A DNA stretch of 64,000 bases, taken from the NCBI GenBank assembly GCA_947683625.1, contig CANTUR010000282.1:1984001-2048000 (forward strand). Direction: 5' to 3'. This DNA comes from Mallotus nudiflorus. Taxonomy: Eukaryota > Streptophyta > Magnoliopsida > Malpighiales > Euphorbiaceae. A program made the position numbers and the translations under genes. Positions 1-11,330 of this stretch are shown here, one piece after another (within the stretch, counting starts at the first letter, position 1; every line of letters starts with the position of its first letter). The notes below the pieces were generated by a model. It was not told the origin of the DNA, ran no database searches, and saw only the letters and a program-made list of their open reading frames with translations.

Positions 1-1688
1 GGGTATTTTCGGTATTTTTATATTATTCTGTGAATTGTGGACTCCGGTCGATAAACTATAGTTTGGAGTCCGACCGAGGGGTTGTGGATGTGTTTCTGTG
101 TCTATTTTTCGAAGTATGTTTCTTTGCAGGGCCGGCTATACTCTTTGAGTAGAGAGATGTCCGTTTTACAGGGGAGGTTCTGTCGAATTTTTGGTAGAAT
201 TCTCGTAAAACGTGATATCCGGTCGAACCCTAATTTTGATTCTATGTCCAATATTCTAGACCAAGTTTCTAGGATTTTCTGTTAGGTTTATTCTGATGTC
301 TGTTATTTTTGTATGTTTAGTTGTGTTGAGACCGAGGTCTAGTGGACCAGGCCCATCGGACCCATCTCGAGGAGCGCACTAAGTGTGAGTTACTATGCTA
401 TATATATATATGCTTTAGGGTGCATGATTTAGAAATGTATGTTTTATTTTGATTAAATATGCATAAATAATTTAATCAGTACTTAAGTTTATTTTTGGTT
501 TATCTTTGGTTTATTTTTGGTATATTTTAAATTATATGCATGCTTTATTAAACATTTATATCTAAAATGTTTTTAACTATATAATTAGTTTATTTTACAA
601 TTATATTGGATTTATTTGACGTATATATACTCGAAATATACCTGGTTTACTTTTAGTATATTTCTAGTATATATATAGTTTATGTTATTATTTTATTCAA
701 TTCATGCATCATTTACTTTTATGAATGTATGCTTTATATTTTAATGAAGGATATCGATCGAACGTGCTACCTAGTGGGCAGCACTAGGACCGAGTACATA
801 CCGGTACGCTTATAGCATTTAAGCTAATTACTAACTTGTTCGAAGATATTGATTGGATATGATTATTTGATATGTGAGATATGATTTGGGAGTGTGATTG
901 CTGGAGCTCGGTTGACCAAGTGTCTCGGGGCCAATCACACTGACAGTCAGACTGCTGGAGCTCGGTTGACTTAGTGTCTCAGGGCCAGTCTACTGTCCAA
1001 ATGGATCAAGTGATTATATATTGGAATAAGTGAGCCTGTATGGCTAGAGTGTTGTCTAACACTGTTTTGAGGTTACGATATTCTAGGGTTCTATTCGATC
1101 CTTCATAAACCGTGATTTTCAATAAAAATATATAAAATGATTTTATTGCATATGTATATAATTGCTTGTATATATACATATTATATATATACTTTTGATT
1201 GTGTGCATTGGCATTTAGTATGCATGTATATATATTATAGTAATTCACTCAATAAGGTCTGACTCCCCTCCGTTGACTATTTTTCAAGAGAGTCATCGTC
1301 TTCAGACCTCAGTAGCAGGCCTGTACGCCGGATTTCTTCCGCCCCGACTTTTTTATGTAAACTGCTTATCTGAGTCTTGAGTTTTATTTTATAATCTAGA
1401 CACTACAGTAGTTGTAAATAAATTATGGGTTTTATGTATTATATCTGTGAGAGATATGTACTTTGAATATTTGAACTGAAACTTGTATCAAATGATTTAT
1501 CTATATATGAGATATGGATTATTATTTTATATTTATGACTTTATTCCGCTGCACAGTATTTTATTTAAATGTGTTGTTATTATTACTATTGCATGTTTTA
1601 TTTTATTTTTAGGCTTGCTACGAGTTCCGAATTCGAAAGAATTCTCGTTCCCTAGTGCCGATCATGGCCCCTGTTTTGGGTCGTGATA
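1..1688 (+). mobile_element. Long gypsy-family LTR, 3' part (copy LTR1)
   Basis: This is the right-hand part of a long terminal repeat whose start lies outside the window. It shares all the conserved islands seen in complete copies at 4635-7898, 15387-18766, 40780-44001 and 58482-61721: the GC-rich hairpin island at 125-235, the duplicated hairpin at 892-991, the segment near 1245-1345 and the end segment near 1612-1688. The family normally ends GTGACA; here the last bases read GTGATA, so the terminal CA has decayed. It is inserted in the RNase H region of a copia element running the other way, and the copia reading frame runs into LTR sequence at 1689. The left TSD is out of view, so solo or full-length status is unknown. 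Confidence 0.85.
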
Positions 1689-4634
1689 ACTATGTAGCCA
1701 GTGGTCGATTGTCTAGTTATAGGACAACTTGCCCAATCCGAATCACAATAAGCTGTCAAATGTAATGAGTTTGAAGAAGAAAGAAAAATGCCTTGGCCTG
1801 GCGCAGACTTTAAGTAACGAAGAATATGAAATGCTGCATTCAAATGAGGCACTCGAGGGTCTTGCATGAATTGGCTTAGAACTTGTACAGGGTAAGTGAT
1901 GACAGGGCGTGTAATGGTCAAATACAACGGTCTACCAATGAGCTGACGATATTGTCCCACATCTGATATTGGATCTCCAACATTTGCAGCAAGATTGTGT
2001 CGTGATTCCATGGGGAAACTTATTGGTTTAGCATCTAATAAGCCCACCTCTTCAAGAAGATCTAGTGCATATTTTTGTTGGCTAAGAGTTATCCCTTCTT
2101 TGTTGCATGCTACTTCAATGCTGAGGAAATATTTGAGGGTCCCAAGATCTTTGATGCGAAAAGCCGAGTTCAAATAATCCTTTACTTGACTTATAATATG
2201 CAGATCATTTCCTATTATAGCAACATCATCAACGTAAACCAGTAAAGCTATAAAATGATTATCTCGTACCAATGTAAACAAGGAGTTATCTGCTGCACTT
2301 TGCTGAAAACCAAACCTTTGAAGGGACTTAGAAAGTGTATGGAACCAGTTTCGTGATGCTTGTTTAAGTCCGTAAAGGGATTTTCTTAACCTTTAAACAC
2401 GATTATCAGCTGGTTTAGCAAAACCTTATGGGACTTTCATGTATACCTCCTCATGCAAGTCTCCATGAAGGAAGGCATTATTTATGTCTAGTTGGTGCAA
2501 TTCCCAGTGACTTATGGCAACAACTGAAAGCAAACATCGCAAGGTTGTAATCTTGGCAACCGAAGCAAATGTATCATGGTAGTCTAACCCTTCAATTTAC
2601 GTGAATCCCTTAGCAACCAAATGCGCCTTAAAGCGCTCAACAGTACCATCAGATTGATATTTAATTTTATAGACCCATTTAGAGTCAATGGCATGTTTGC
2701 CTGGCGGAAAAAGTTCCAAAGTCCATGTATGATTCTCCTCTAATGCATGAATTTCTTACTGCATCGCATGTTGCCATCTAGGGTCTTTGACAGCTTGATG
2801 GAAAAATTTAGGTTCATTTAGTGAAGAAATGGATACCAAGAAAGCTTTGTGGCTATTAGTAAAACGAGAATAAGAGAGACAAATTGAAAGAGGAGAGGAC
2901 ATACCTAAGTTCGCTGATAGAGGGGAGCCTTGTGATGGCACTAAGGATGGTAATAGCTCATAGTCGAAACCAGAAAGCATTGTGGACACACGTCAGGACC
3001 TGACTGGTCGTTGAAAGGGAGATGAGCTATTTTCATTATTGCTGATTGGTTCAAGTTGTGTGGGATTATTGGTTTGGGGACTGCAATGATGAATTTCAAG
3101 CGTGTTTTGGTTGACAGATAGAGGTCTGACTGGTGAGATCATTGTGGTAGTTTCTTTGCTTGCTTCATCATTTGGATAATTGTCAATCTGAATAGACTCG
3201 ATTTGGTCTGAGGCAGCAGGATCTGAAGAATGTGCCGACTGGTAAATGAGATCAGGTGGTTGGTTAACCAACGGTAATGGAACGGGTGTATTCAGGTTTG
3301 TGTTAGTTTGGAAAGGAAAAATCTTTTCATGGAATATCACATCTCTGGACACAAGAAATTTTTATTTTTCAAGATTATAAACCTTATATCCCCTTTTTCC
3401 ATGTGGATATCTCAAGAAGATACAACGATGTGCTCTAGGTGAAAATTTATCTTTTGGTTTATCATGGACATAACATAGAGAGCCAAAAACTCTCAAGTGC
3501 TCATAATCAGGTTTCTTATGAAATAAAACTTCATAGGGACATTTATTGGCAAGGATGGGTATGGGCATTAAATTTATGAGATAAACTGCAGTAAGAATAC
3601 ATTCTCCCCAAAATTTTAATTGCAAATGTGCATGGAAACGTAAAGAACGTGCTACCTTAAGTATATGACGGTGCTTTTGTTCCACTCTCCCATTTTATTG
3701 TGGTGTATAGGCACATGCAATTTGGTGTTCTATCCCATGATTAGTAAGGAAATCTCTCATTCTGTTTGAAACAAACTCTCCCCCATTATCACTTCTTATC
3801 ACCTTGATCCTGGAATGAAATTGGTTTTACACAAGATGGTAAAACATGGTTAGGTAATCATAGGTTTGTGATTTATTTTTCATAAGATAAACCCAAGTAC
3901 ATCTAGAACAATCATCCACTATGGTCAAGAAAAAATTAGCACCATTTAATGAAGGAATTGAATAAGAACCCCAAACATCCATATGAATAAGGTCAAAATA
4001 ATTGATGCTTTTTTTATTGTTGATAGAAAAAGGTAAACGAGTTTGTTTTGCTTTATGACATGCATCACAAACTTCATGAAAATCACTAGAGGGGAATCTC
4101 TTAAAAATAAATTTAAACTTGCTAAAGGGATAATGTCCTAGTCGCATATGCCACAAAGCATAATCCGTTTCAAGAACACTTCGACTTGCCATTCCATATC
4201 TTCCTTCCATTTGATAAACACCATCTTTCAGCTTACCCGCTCCAATCAGAGTCCTCGTACTTAGGTCCTGAAAGAAACAAAAATTAGAAAAGAATGTAGC
4301 CGAGCAATTCAGGTCATTGGTTATCTTAGAAATTGAGAGGAGGTTATATTTAAAACCAGGTATACAGAGGACTTTCTTTAACTCAATGTTTGGTATTATG
4401 CGTACATCACCAACATGAGTGACTAAAAGGGAAGAACCATTTGGTATTTTTACATTTAGGTGTGTCAAAACATGCACATAGTGGTCAAATTGCCTCTTAT
4501 CTCCAATCATATGATCGGAGGCACCACTATCAACAATCCAAGGATCATTAGTCATGGAACTTTTACCTGCACAGTTTGCTAAATCTTCATTACCATTGTT
4601 CTGATTGGCAGAGGATATGAGAAAAGACAGTAAT
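1689..4634 (-). pseudogene. Ty1/copia pol relic (protease, integrase, reverse transcriptase, start of RNase H)
   Basis: Read on the minus strand, domains appear in copia order. An aspartic protease has a DSGASDHM motif near 4525. GAG-pre-integrase with a zinc-binding HxxxH...CxxC pattern lies near 4060-4180. The integrase core follows to about 3400, then a linker. The reverse transcriptase (about 2840-1900) retains the YVDD catalytic motif near 2235, and the start of RNase H has the CDSDWA motif near 1740. The frame is broken by stops or shifts near 3827, 3690, 3355, 2990, 2755 and in the 2290-2750 stretch, so no polyprotein can be made. The 3' end is cut by an LTR at 1689. The matching gag lies beyond the inserted LTR at 7904-8908, so this was one element. 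Confidence 0.9.
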
Positions 4635-7600
4635 TGTCACGACCCAAAATAGGGGCCATGACAGGCGCTAGGGAATGGGAATTCTTTCGAATCCGGAACC
4701 CGTAGCAACCCTAAAAATAAAATAAACATGCAATAATAATAACAACAACTTTTAATGCAGCGGAAATAAAATCATAAGTATCAAAATAATATTCCACCAC
4801 GGGATTTAAATCAAATCCTCATCTCATATATATAAATAATCCTTTAATACAAGTTTCAATTCAAATTCTTAAAATACATAACTCACACAAATATAATACA
4901 TAAAACCCACAATTTATTACAACTACTGCAATGTCTAGATTATAAAATGAAACTCAAGACTCAGATAAGCAGTTTACATAAAGAAGCCGGGACAGAAGAA
5001 ATCCGGCGTACAGGCCTGCTACTGAGGTCTGAGGAAGATGACTCTCCTGAAAAATGGTCAACAGAGGGGAGTCAGACCTCACTGAGTGAATTACTATAAG
5101 ATATATACATGCATACTAAATGACAATGCATACAGTCAACAGTATATATCTAATATGTATATATACAGGGAAATACATACAGATGCAATAAAATCATTTT
5201 ATATATTATGTATGAAAACCACTGATTATGAAGGATCAAATAGAACCCTAGAATATCGCAACCTCAAAGTAGTGTTAGACAACACTCTAGCCATACAGGC
5301 TCACTTATTCCAATATATGATCACTTGATCCATTTGGATAGTAGACTGGCCCCGAGACACTATATCAACCGAGCTCCAGCAGTCTGACTGTCAGTGTGAT
5401 TGGCCCCGAGACACTTGGTCAACCGAGCTCCAGCAATCACACTCCCAAATCACATCACACATCAGATAAATCAATTCCAATCAATATCCTCAAACTGGTT
5501 AGTAATATAGCCTAAATGCTATAAGCGTACCGGTACGTACTTGGTCCTAGTGCTGCCCACTAGGTAGCATGTTCTATTGATATCCTTCATTAAAATATAA
5601 AGCATACATTCATAAAAGTAAATGGTGCATGAATTTGAAATAAATTGCAACATAAACCATATATATACTAGAAATATACCAAAAATAAACCAGGTATATT
5701 TTGAGTATATATACGTCAAATAAATCTAATATAATTACAAAATAAACTAAGAATATATCAAGAATATATATAAAAACATTTTAAGAATAATTTATTAATA
5801 AAAAATGCATATAATTTGAAAATATACCGAATATAAACTAAAGATAACTTAAATGCCAAATGAATTATTTATGCATAATTAATCAAAATAACATACATTT
5901 TTAAATCATGCACCCTAAAGCATATATATATATATAGAATAGTAACTCACACTTAGTGCGCTCCTCGAGATCGGTCCGACGGGCCTGGTCCACTAGGCCC
6001 CGGTCTCAGCGCAACTAAACAAATAAAAATAACGGTCATTAGAATAAACCTAACAGAAATCCTAGAAACTCGATCTAGAATATTAGACACTGACACAGAA
6101 TTAGAGTTCGACTGGATATCACATTTTACGAGAATTCTACCGAAAATCCGGCAGAACCTCCCCTGTAAAATGGACATCTCTCTACTCAAAGAGTAGAGCC
6201 GGCCCTGCAAAGAAACACACTTCGAAAAATAGACACAAAAATACATCCACAACCCCTCGGTCGAACTCCAAATTACAGTCTACCGATCGGGGTTCACAAT
6301 TCACAAAATAACATAAAAATACCAAAAATACCCTTATATCACAGAAATATATTTTATAAGTATAAATTACGTAATTAACCTTAAAACACATTAAAAATCG
6401 ATAAAACTCATTTTATTAGAAAAATCGTATATTATATATATAATTGAAAATAGTTCACGAAAAATAGTTTTAATCAATTAAAAATACTAAATAATTTGTG
6501 GAAATCATTTTTATACCCTAAATAACTATTAAAACCAATTTAATTACATTTTTGGCCAATTAAGGGTAAAATTACCAAAATGCCCTTATATATATAAATA
6601 TACTAAAATTACTTCAAAAATTCACCAAAAATAATATAATTATCCAAAATTAATTTTCTCAACATATTTATCAATAATATCAATAATTAAACTCAATTAA
6701 CCAATTAATTTCAATTAAAAACACAATTAACCTAATTTTCCAAAATTACATAAACCTAAATAAATTCAAAATAAATACATAGAAATTCATAAAAATTCCA
6801 AATAAATTCATATAATTCATTTTAACACCTATATTTATCATAAAACACAATTTCATAATTTATTTAATTAATTTTCGAAAATTAGAAAATAATATTAAAA
6901 GATTCAAAAATACCCAAAAATCAAAATAATCTCCAAAAATTCTACAAAAATTCATACATGTATATTAATATAAGGGGAACAACATTTGTGAAGGAATTTT
7001 TCATGAATAAATCAAATTGAAGTTAAAAAAAATCAAGAAACCTAATAGGCCGAAATTGCAAAATCAAAACCTAAGCAAATCAAGACCATTTTAAGTGAAA
7101 CAAAGCTTGGAATCACACTCACCAGAGCTCAAGGAGAAGAAAGAGACCGGCGGTGTCAAAAATGGTGGCCAGAATCGTGGTCGACGACTAAGAGCTCAAC
7201 TTGCTGCCATCGCGAATTCCGGGCACTCCAGCGGGCTTCCGGTGGCCTGGTCACATCGAAGAGGAAGAGGAAGGAAGGGGGAGGAGGTTGGCGGCAGCTG
7301 GTGGCGGCGAAGGGCGGTCCGGAGAGGTGGAACGAGAGGTGCAGTGAGGGTAGGTGTCGGGAGAGAAGAAGGAAAAGGGAGGGGCAATTCGGTAATTTGG
7401 CAAAAATTTTGATTTTCAACTATATATATGTATATATATATACTTTACACTATATATTAAAATAATATAAAATCACACACATTAAATATACACCACACAC
7501 ATATAATTTAATATTTTAATAATTTAATACTAAATAAAAATAATTAAATAACAATAAAACTAATAAATAAATAATAAAATAATAGGGTAATTAATCAAAC

Positions 7601-7898
7601 CCTAATTAAATAAATAAGTACACATATGCTTTATTTGGTGCTTTAAAAATATGTATGAGTTCATGCAATTATGGAAATCCATTTAAAATAATTAATAGTA
7701 AATTATTTACGTGAAAATTTTCCCGAAAATGCAAGTCCCGGGAAAATTTTACGTAAAGCACTATAAATAATATACAATAATTAAAATATGTTTTAAATAC
7801 ATATCAACTCGTAAAAATATCATAATATATATACAAAAATTATTAATACTACATATCCTGATGAAATATTAAAATGTTTAAAAACTGGGAATATTACA
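4635..7898 (-). mobile_element. Solo long LTR (copy LTR2) inside the copia element
   Basis: A complete 3264-bp LTR in minus orientation. On the + strand it begins TGTCACGACCC and ends ATATTACA, giving the TG...CA ends of the family. It is flanked by a perfect 5-bp TSD, GTAAT, at 4630-4634 and 7899-7903, with copia sequence on both sides and no internal gypsy sequence. It is therefore a solo LTR left by recombination between the two LTRs of an element that jumped into the copia gag-pol junction. Identity with LTR1 is very high by eye in the 890-1130 segment. An AT microsatellite at about 7420-7442 sits where other copies carry different microsatellites. Confidence 0.93.
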
Positions 7899-7903
7899 GT
7901 AAT

Positions 7904-8908
7904 TTGGAGCATTGATCTGCTGTTAGTCCCAGAGTTTGTTAAACTTGATGTTGCGCAGTATTAAGTTCATGATTTCCTGGTTCTAAATTGTTCCATTACT
8001 GTTTACCAGGACTTGATGATCGGGATCCTCTTGTGGCTATATTGATGTAGCCTTGTCGCTGCCTCAAGGCACCTTTTCCATTGCTTCCACGGTTTTGTTG
8101 ATTAGTTTTCCAATTAGGAGGATACCCTATGATCTCAAAACATTCTTCTTTAAGATGTCCATTTTTGTTCTGGCCTCTGTTTGAGTAGTTCTTTTCAACA
8201 CCGTTTAGCTTTGTTGTGAATGTTGCACCTTCTATAGTTGATGGTTGATCTGTGTTCTTTTGCATGAGAAATTATTATTCTTCTTGTAGTGCCAAAGAGA
8301 AAATTTTGTTGAGTTACGATGTTAGCTCTATTGATAACACATGAGACCCTAGCCTATCAAAACTGTTGTTCAAACCCAATAAGAACTTATGAGCTTTTTC
8401 CCTTTCTCGATGTTCTTGAAATCCCTTTGTTGCTTCACACTTGCAATGGGGCAAAGGATCACAAATTTGTAATTCCTGCCATAAGGTTTTGAATTTGGTA
8501 TAGTATTGGGTTAAGAGTTGTCCATCTTCTTGACTAAGGTTAGAGTACTCCTTTTTTATTATGTAAAGACGAGGTGCATTACTTTGGCCCATATCTCTCA
8601 CAAAGTTCATTCCATATCTCTTGTGTTGTGTCTGCATACATAACACTTTCCTGTATATCTTTAGCTAGAGAATTTCTTAGCCAAGCTTTAACCATAGCAT
8701 CATTCCTTTTCCATCGCCCAAAATTTAGTGAGTCTGAGTTCGGCAGTTGTAGACTTCCGGTCAAGGAATCCACCCTTGCTTTTTGCATACAAGGCTGTTT
8801 TCCATGGAGTTTTTCCATGAAGCAAAAATTTTCTCCTGTGAAAGGTGTGGGTGACAAACACAAGTCATGGATGATATGAAGGGTGAAGAATATATGGTGA
8901 ATCATCAT
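7904..8908 (-). pseudogene. Ty1/copia gag relic (same element as 1689-4634)
   Basis: The minus strand encodes, in three shifted pieces (8908-8579, 8646-8314, 8265-7996), a copia-type gag. It has an N-terminal TGENF segment, a central region with WLRNSLAKDIQES and IWNELCERYG motifs typical of copia gag, a segment with FLLGLNNSFD, and a C-terminal relic of the zinc knuckle (GHLKEECFEIIGYP) in which the first cysteine pair is lost. Frameshifts and stops make it non-functional. The downstream pol lies on the far side of the solo LTR. The gag start near 8908 is close to the primer site at 9029-9040, as expected for the 5' end of a copia element. Confidence 0.85.
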
Positions 8909-9028
8909 AATTCTGCATTATAATTTCTCCCCCTTTCGTTGAACTTTGTGACTTTTCGGGAACTTCCTTCTTGATCTCCCATTAATGTTATTGACAAGAT
9001 GAATTCTGGTTCAATTTGTTTTGAACTA

Positions 9029-9040
9029 GGCTCTGATACC
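9029..9040 (-). other. Primer binding site of the copia element (initiator Met-tRNA type)
   Basis: On the minus strand the sequence reads GGTATCAGAGCC, the standard complement to the 3' end of plant initiator methionine tRNA. It lies one base inside the proposed LTR boundary and upstream of gag in the element's direction. Confidence 0.8.
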
Positions 9041-9041
9041 G

Positions 9042-9305
9042 TGAGAAAATATTAATGGGAAAAAAGATAATCTTTATTGATTATAATGTGTGCTATATAT
9101 ATAAGCATCTATACATCCAATATAGGAAAAAAACTAAGCTTGCGCCTAAAGAATAGGAAGCAAAGAGGAAGTAAGAAATATAGGAAATAAAGCTAAACAA
9201 AAAACGTTTAAAATAGGAACATTTATGATACATAAAAATCTCAAAAGGTTGCATGAAATAATCTATTGTCTGTATGTTATTCATATTGAAAGAGGAAAAG
9301 CTACA
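9042..9305 (-). mobile_element. 5' LTR of the minus-strand copia element
   Basis: Immediately outside the primer site is a 264-bp segment with TG...CA ends on either strand. Read in element direction it starts TGTAGCTTTTCC, has a TATATATA stretch, then AATAAA-like polyadenylation signals, and ends TTTTCTCA at the primer site. Size and layout fit a short copia LTR. The partner LTR should lie left of the window, beyond LTR1, so the boundary cannot be confirmed by comparison. The outer end at 9305 is the less certain one. Confidence 0.5.
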
Positions 9306-10017
9306 AAATAAAAATTTTCAATTATTTCTTTGAAGTTATGGTCCTAGATATGATTTTTTTTTCTTTAATTGCATCTATATTTTATTTTTCAAAAATTAAT
9401 ATATTTTTTACATAAAATATTTTTTATGCCTTTCTATATCACTCACACAAATTGCGGCCAGCCTAATCCTACTGAACTACTCTTAAATATTTTTTCCCAT
9501 CCTCCATTAAGGTTAATTAGTGTTGTAGGCAATGATGATTTTTACCATAAAACAATAAATAAATAATAAATAAAAGAGTATATCCACCAAGAAATCTAAG
9601 TGCTGCCGAAGAAAAAATGTGCAAATTTTAAGGAAGTTTCATCCATAATTGTGACCGAAGGCTAACAATATGAAAATTATACCATAGTTTTTTGGTTAGT
9701 CACTCCGTATTGTACGAGGAGTCCGTGTAGGAGCACATAAAGCCAAGATTATTGGAAGACAAAACTACTCTATTGGTTGACCCCAAGTCAAAATTCCAGG
9801 TCTTCTTCAATGGGATGAATTGATTTATGGAAAATAATTTTTGTGATATTTACATGAATAGTGATGCTGTCCATTGAAAAAGAAATTTTTTTTAATGTTA
9901 TCGTCTCTTATTTGATTAAACATTATATATGGGATCAATATATAATTTTAACTTAAAAAAATTTATCATTTAGTGTTATGAACAATACTATTTATGTTAT
10001 TATTGACATGTATTAAT

Positions 10018-10071
<54 letters not shown>

Positions 10072-11190
10072 AAAGGAAATGTTGGATGTCACAACAGACA
10101 TCCAACAGTGAAATCGCAGCAGTCATTTTATCAAAATGATCCCTATTTAAATAAATAGAACTCATGTATTTTAAGATAAAAATGGAAGTAAAAAATTTTT
10201 TTATAGGAATTTAACCGGTAATTTTATAAAAATTTAAAACATTATTTATTTTGTATTGTGTTACGGATTGTAAGATCAAAACAACTTGCAACATCTATTG
10301 TTGCACATATATATATATATATATATTTTTTTTTTGGTGATGCACTTAGGTAGTGAGTTGTAAATGTGCAACAAATCAAAACTAATTCCTCATGATATTC
10401 TTTCTGGTAGTGTAGCATTTAAAGATAGGAAACGGAAAGGATATTGTTGTTTAATAAACTTGATTGAGTGAAGTTTCTAGGCAAATTAATTGATGCATAG
10501 CTGACCCAGATGTCAAGATGCATTATTTTGATAACTTAAATTTGCAATTAGCATACGATTGATTTGTTAAAATTGTCCCCAATGATTATATATATACATC
10601 ACAATGTGGAATTTTTGCTTACTAACACAAAGGTCATTTGTGTAAAGATCATCAATGAAAATTACTGTGTTTTTTCTTTTTTCTTTTTCTTTTTTTATCT
10701 GATTATCAAATGTTCATATACAATATATTAGATATAAATTAACTTTTGTAATTTAAAAAAAATTAATCTGATACGATTTTAAACACAAAATTTAACCATA
10801 ATAAAATACAATCATACAAGTATTTAGTTAAATTTTACACAACTAAATTAATTCATGTTAAATAGTTGTTGAAAATTTTTTACTGCCTTTATATTTTATC
10901 CGATTTAAATTAAATTAATTAAAATTTAATAAATTTTAGATATCATGAATTCAGATAAAATAAAAAATTAATCTATTATATTTTATTATATTTTAAAGAG
11001 AGAAAAAATAAAACTATTATGTGCACTGGTTATTATTTTAAAAAGTGGTGATATTATTTTAAAAATATTGAAGTGAAATGGGATACTGAGATTTTACATT
11101 ACAGTAATAAAATAATTAAATAAATAAATATTACCTCTAACTATTACATTACAGTAATAATTAAATATTAAAGTGATTTTATAACAGCTA
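9306..11190. other. Gene-free AT-rich stretch
   Basis: No coding region is supported here. It holds a TA microsatellite (10021-10062), a second short TA run near 10302-10325, a 10-bp perfect hairpin at 10081-10106, and long AT-rich tracts from 10700 to 11160. It may contain a degraded MITE around the hairpin, but terminal repeats and target-site duplications were not found. Confidence 0.6.
10021..10062. repeat. TA dinucleotide microsatellite
   Basis: An uninterrupted alternating TA run of about 42 bases, followed by a short imperfect TA extension. Confidence 0.95.
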
Positions 11191-11195
11191 GAGTC

Positions 11196-11310
11196 CGTTC
11201 TTCGATGGGAATTACCTCGTCGAGAACGGCTGGAACATTGGCAATTCGAGAGGCATTAAGCTGGGTAAAGAAGCATTTTAGAATACGGAGAATGTGAATG
11301 AATTGGTGAA
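11196..11310 (+). pseudogene. RNase H-like fragment, probably from a non-LTR retroelement
   Basis: An isolated stretch of higher GC content within AT-rich DNA. One + strand frame reads LAIREALSWVKKHF near 11236-11280. This resembles the AIREAL-W motif of the RNase H-like domain in plant LINE-type and related reverse-transcriptase relics. Nothing else of the domain or of a reverse transcriptase is visible on either side, so it is a fragment of about 35 codons at most. A chance resemblance cannot be excluded by eye. Confidence 0.35.
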
Positions 11311-11330
11311 CGGAAGTTTCCGATTCGAAC

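Noticed and set aside
7095..7412. Open frames starting MKQSLE-HSP in LTR2, LTR3 and LTR4, with a related frame in LTR6 (60792-61022)
   Set aside because: They are antisense to the LTR. Only the first 25 or so residues agree, because the DNA there is a conserved leader island, and the frames then diverge into microsatellites. Nothing supports a protein.
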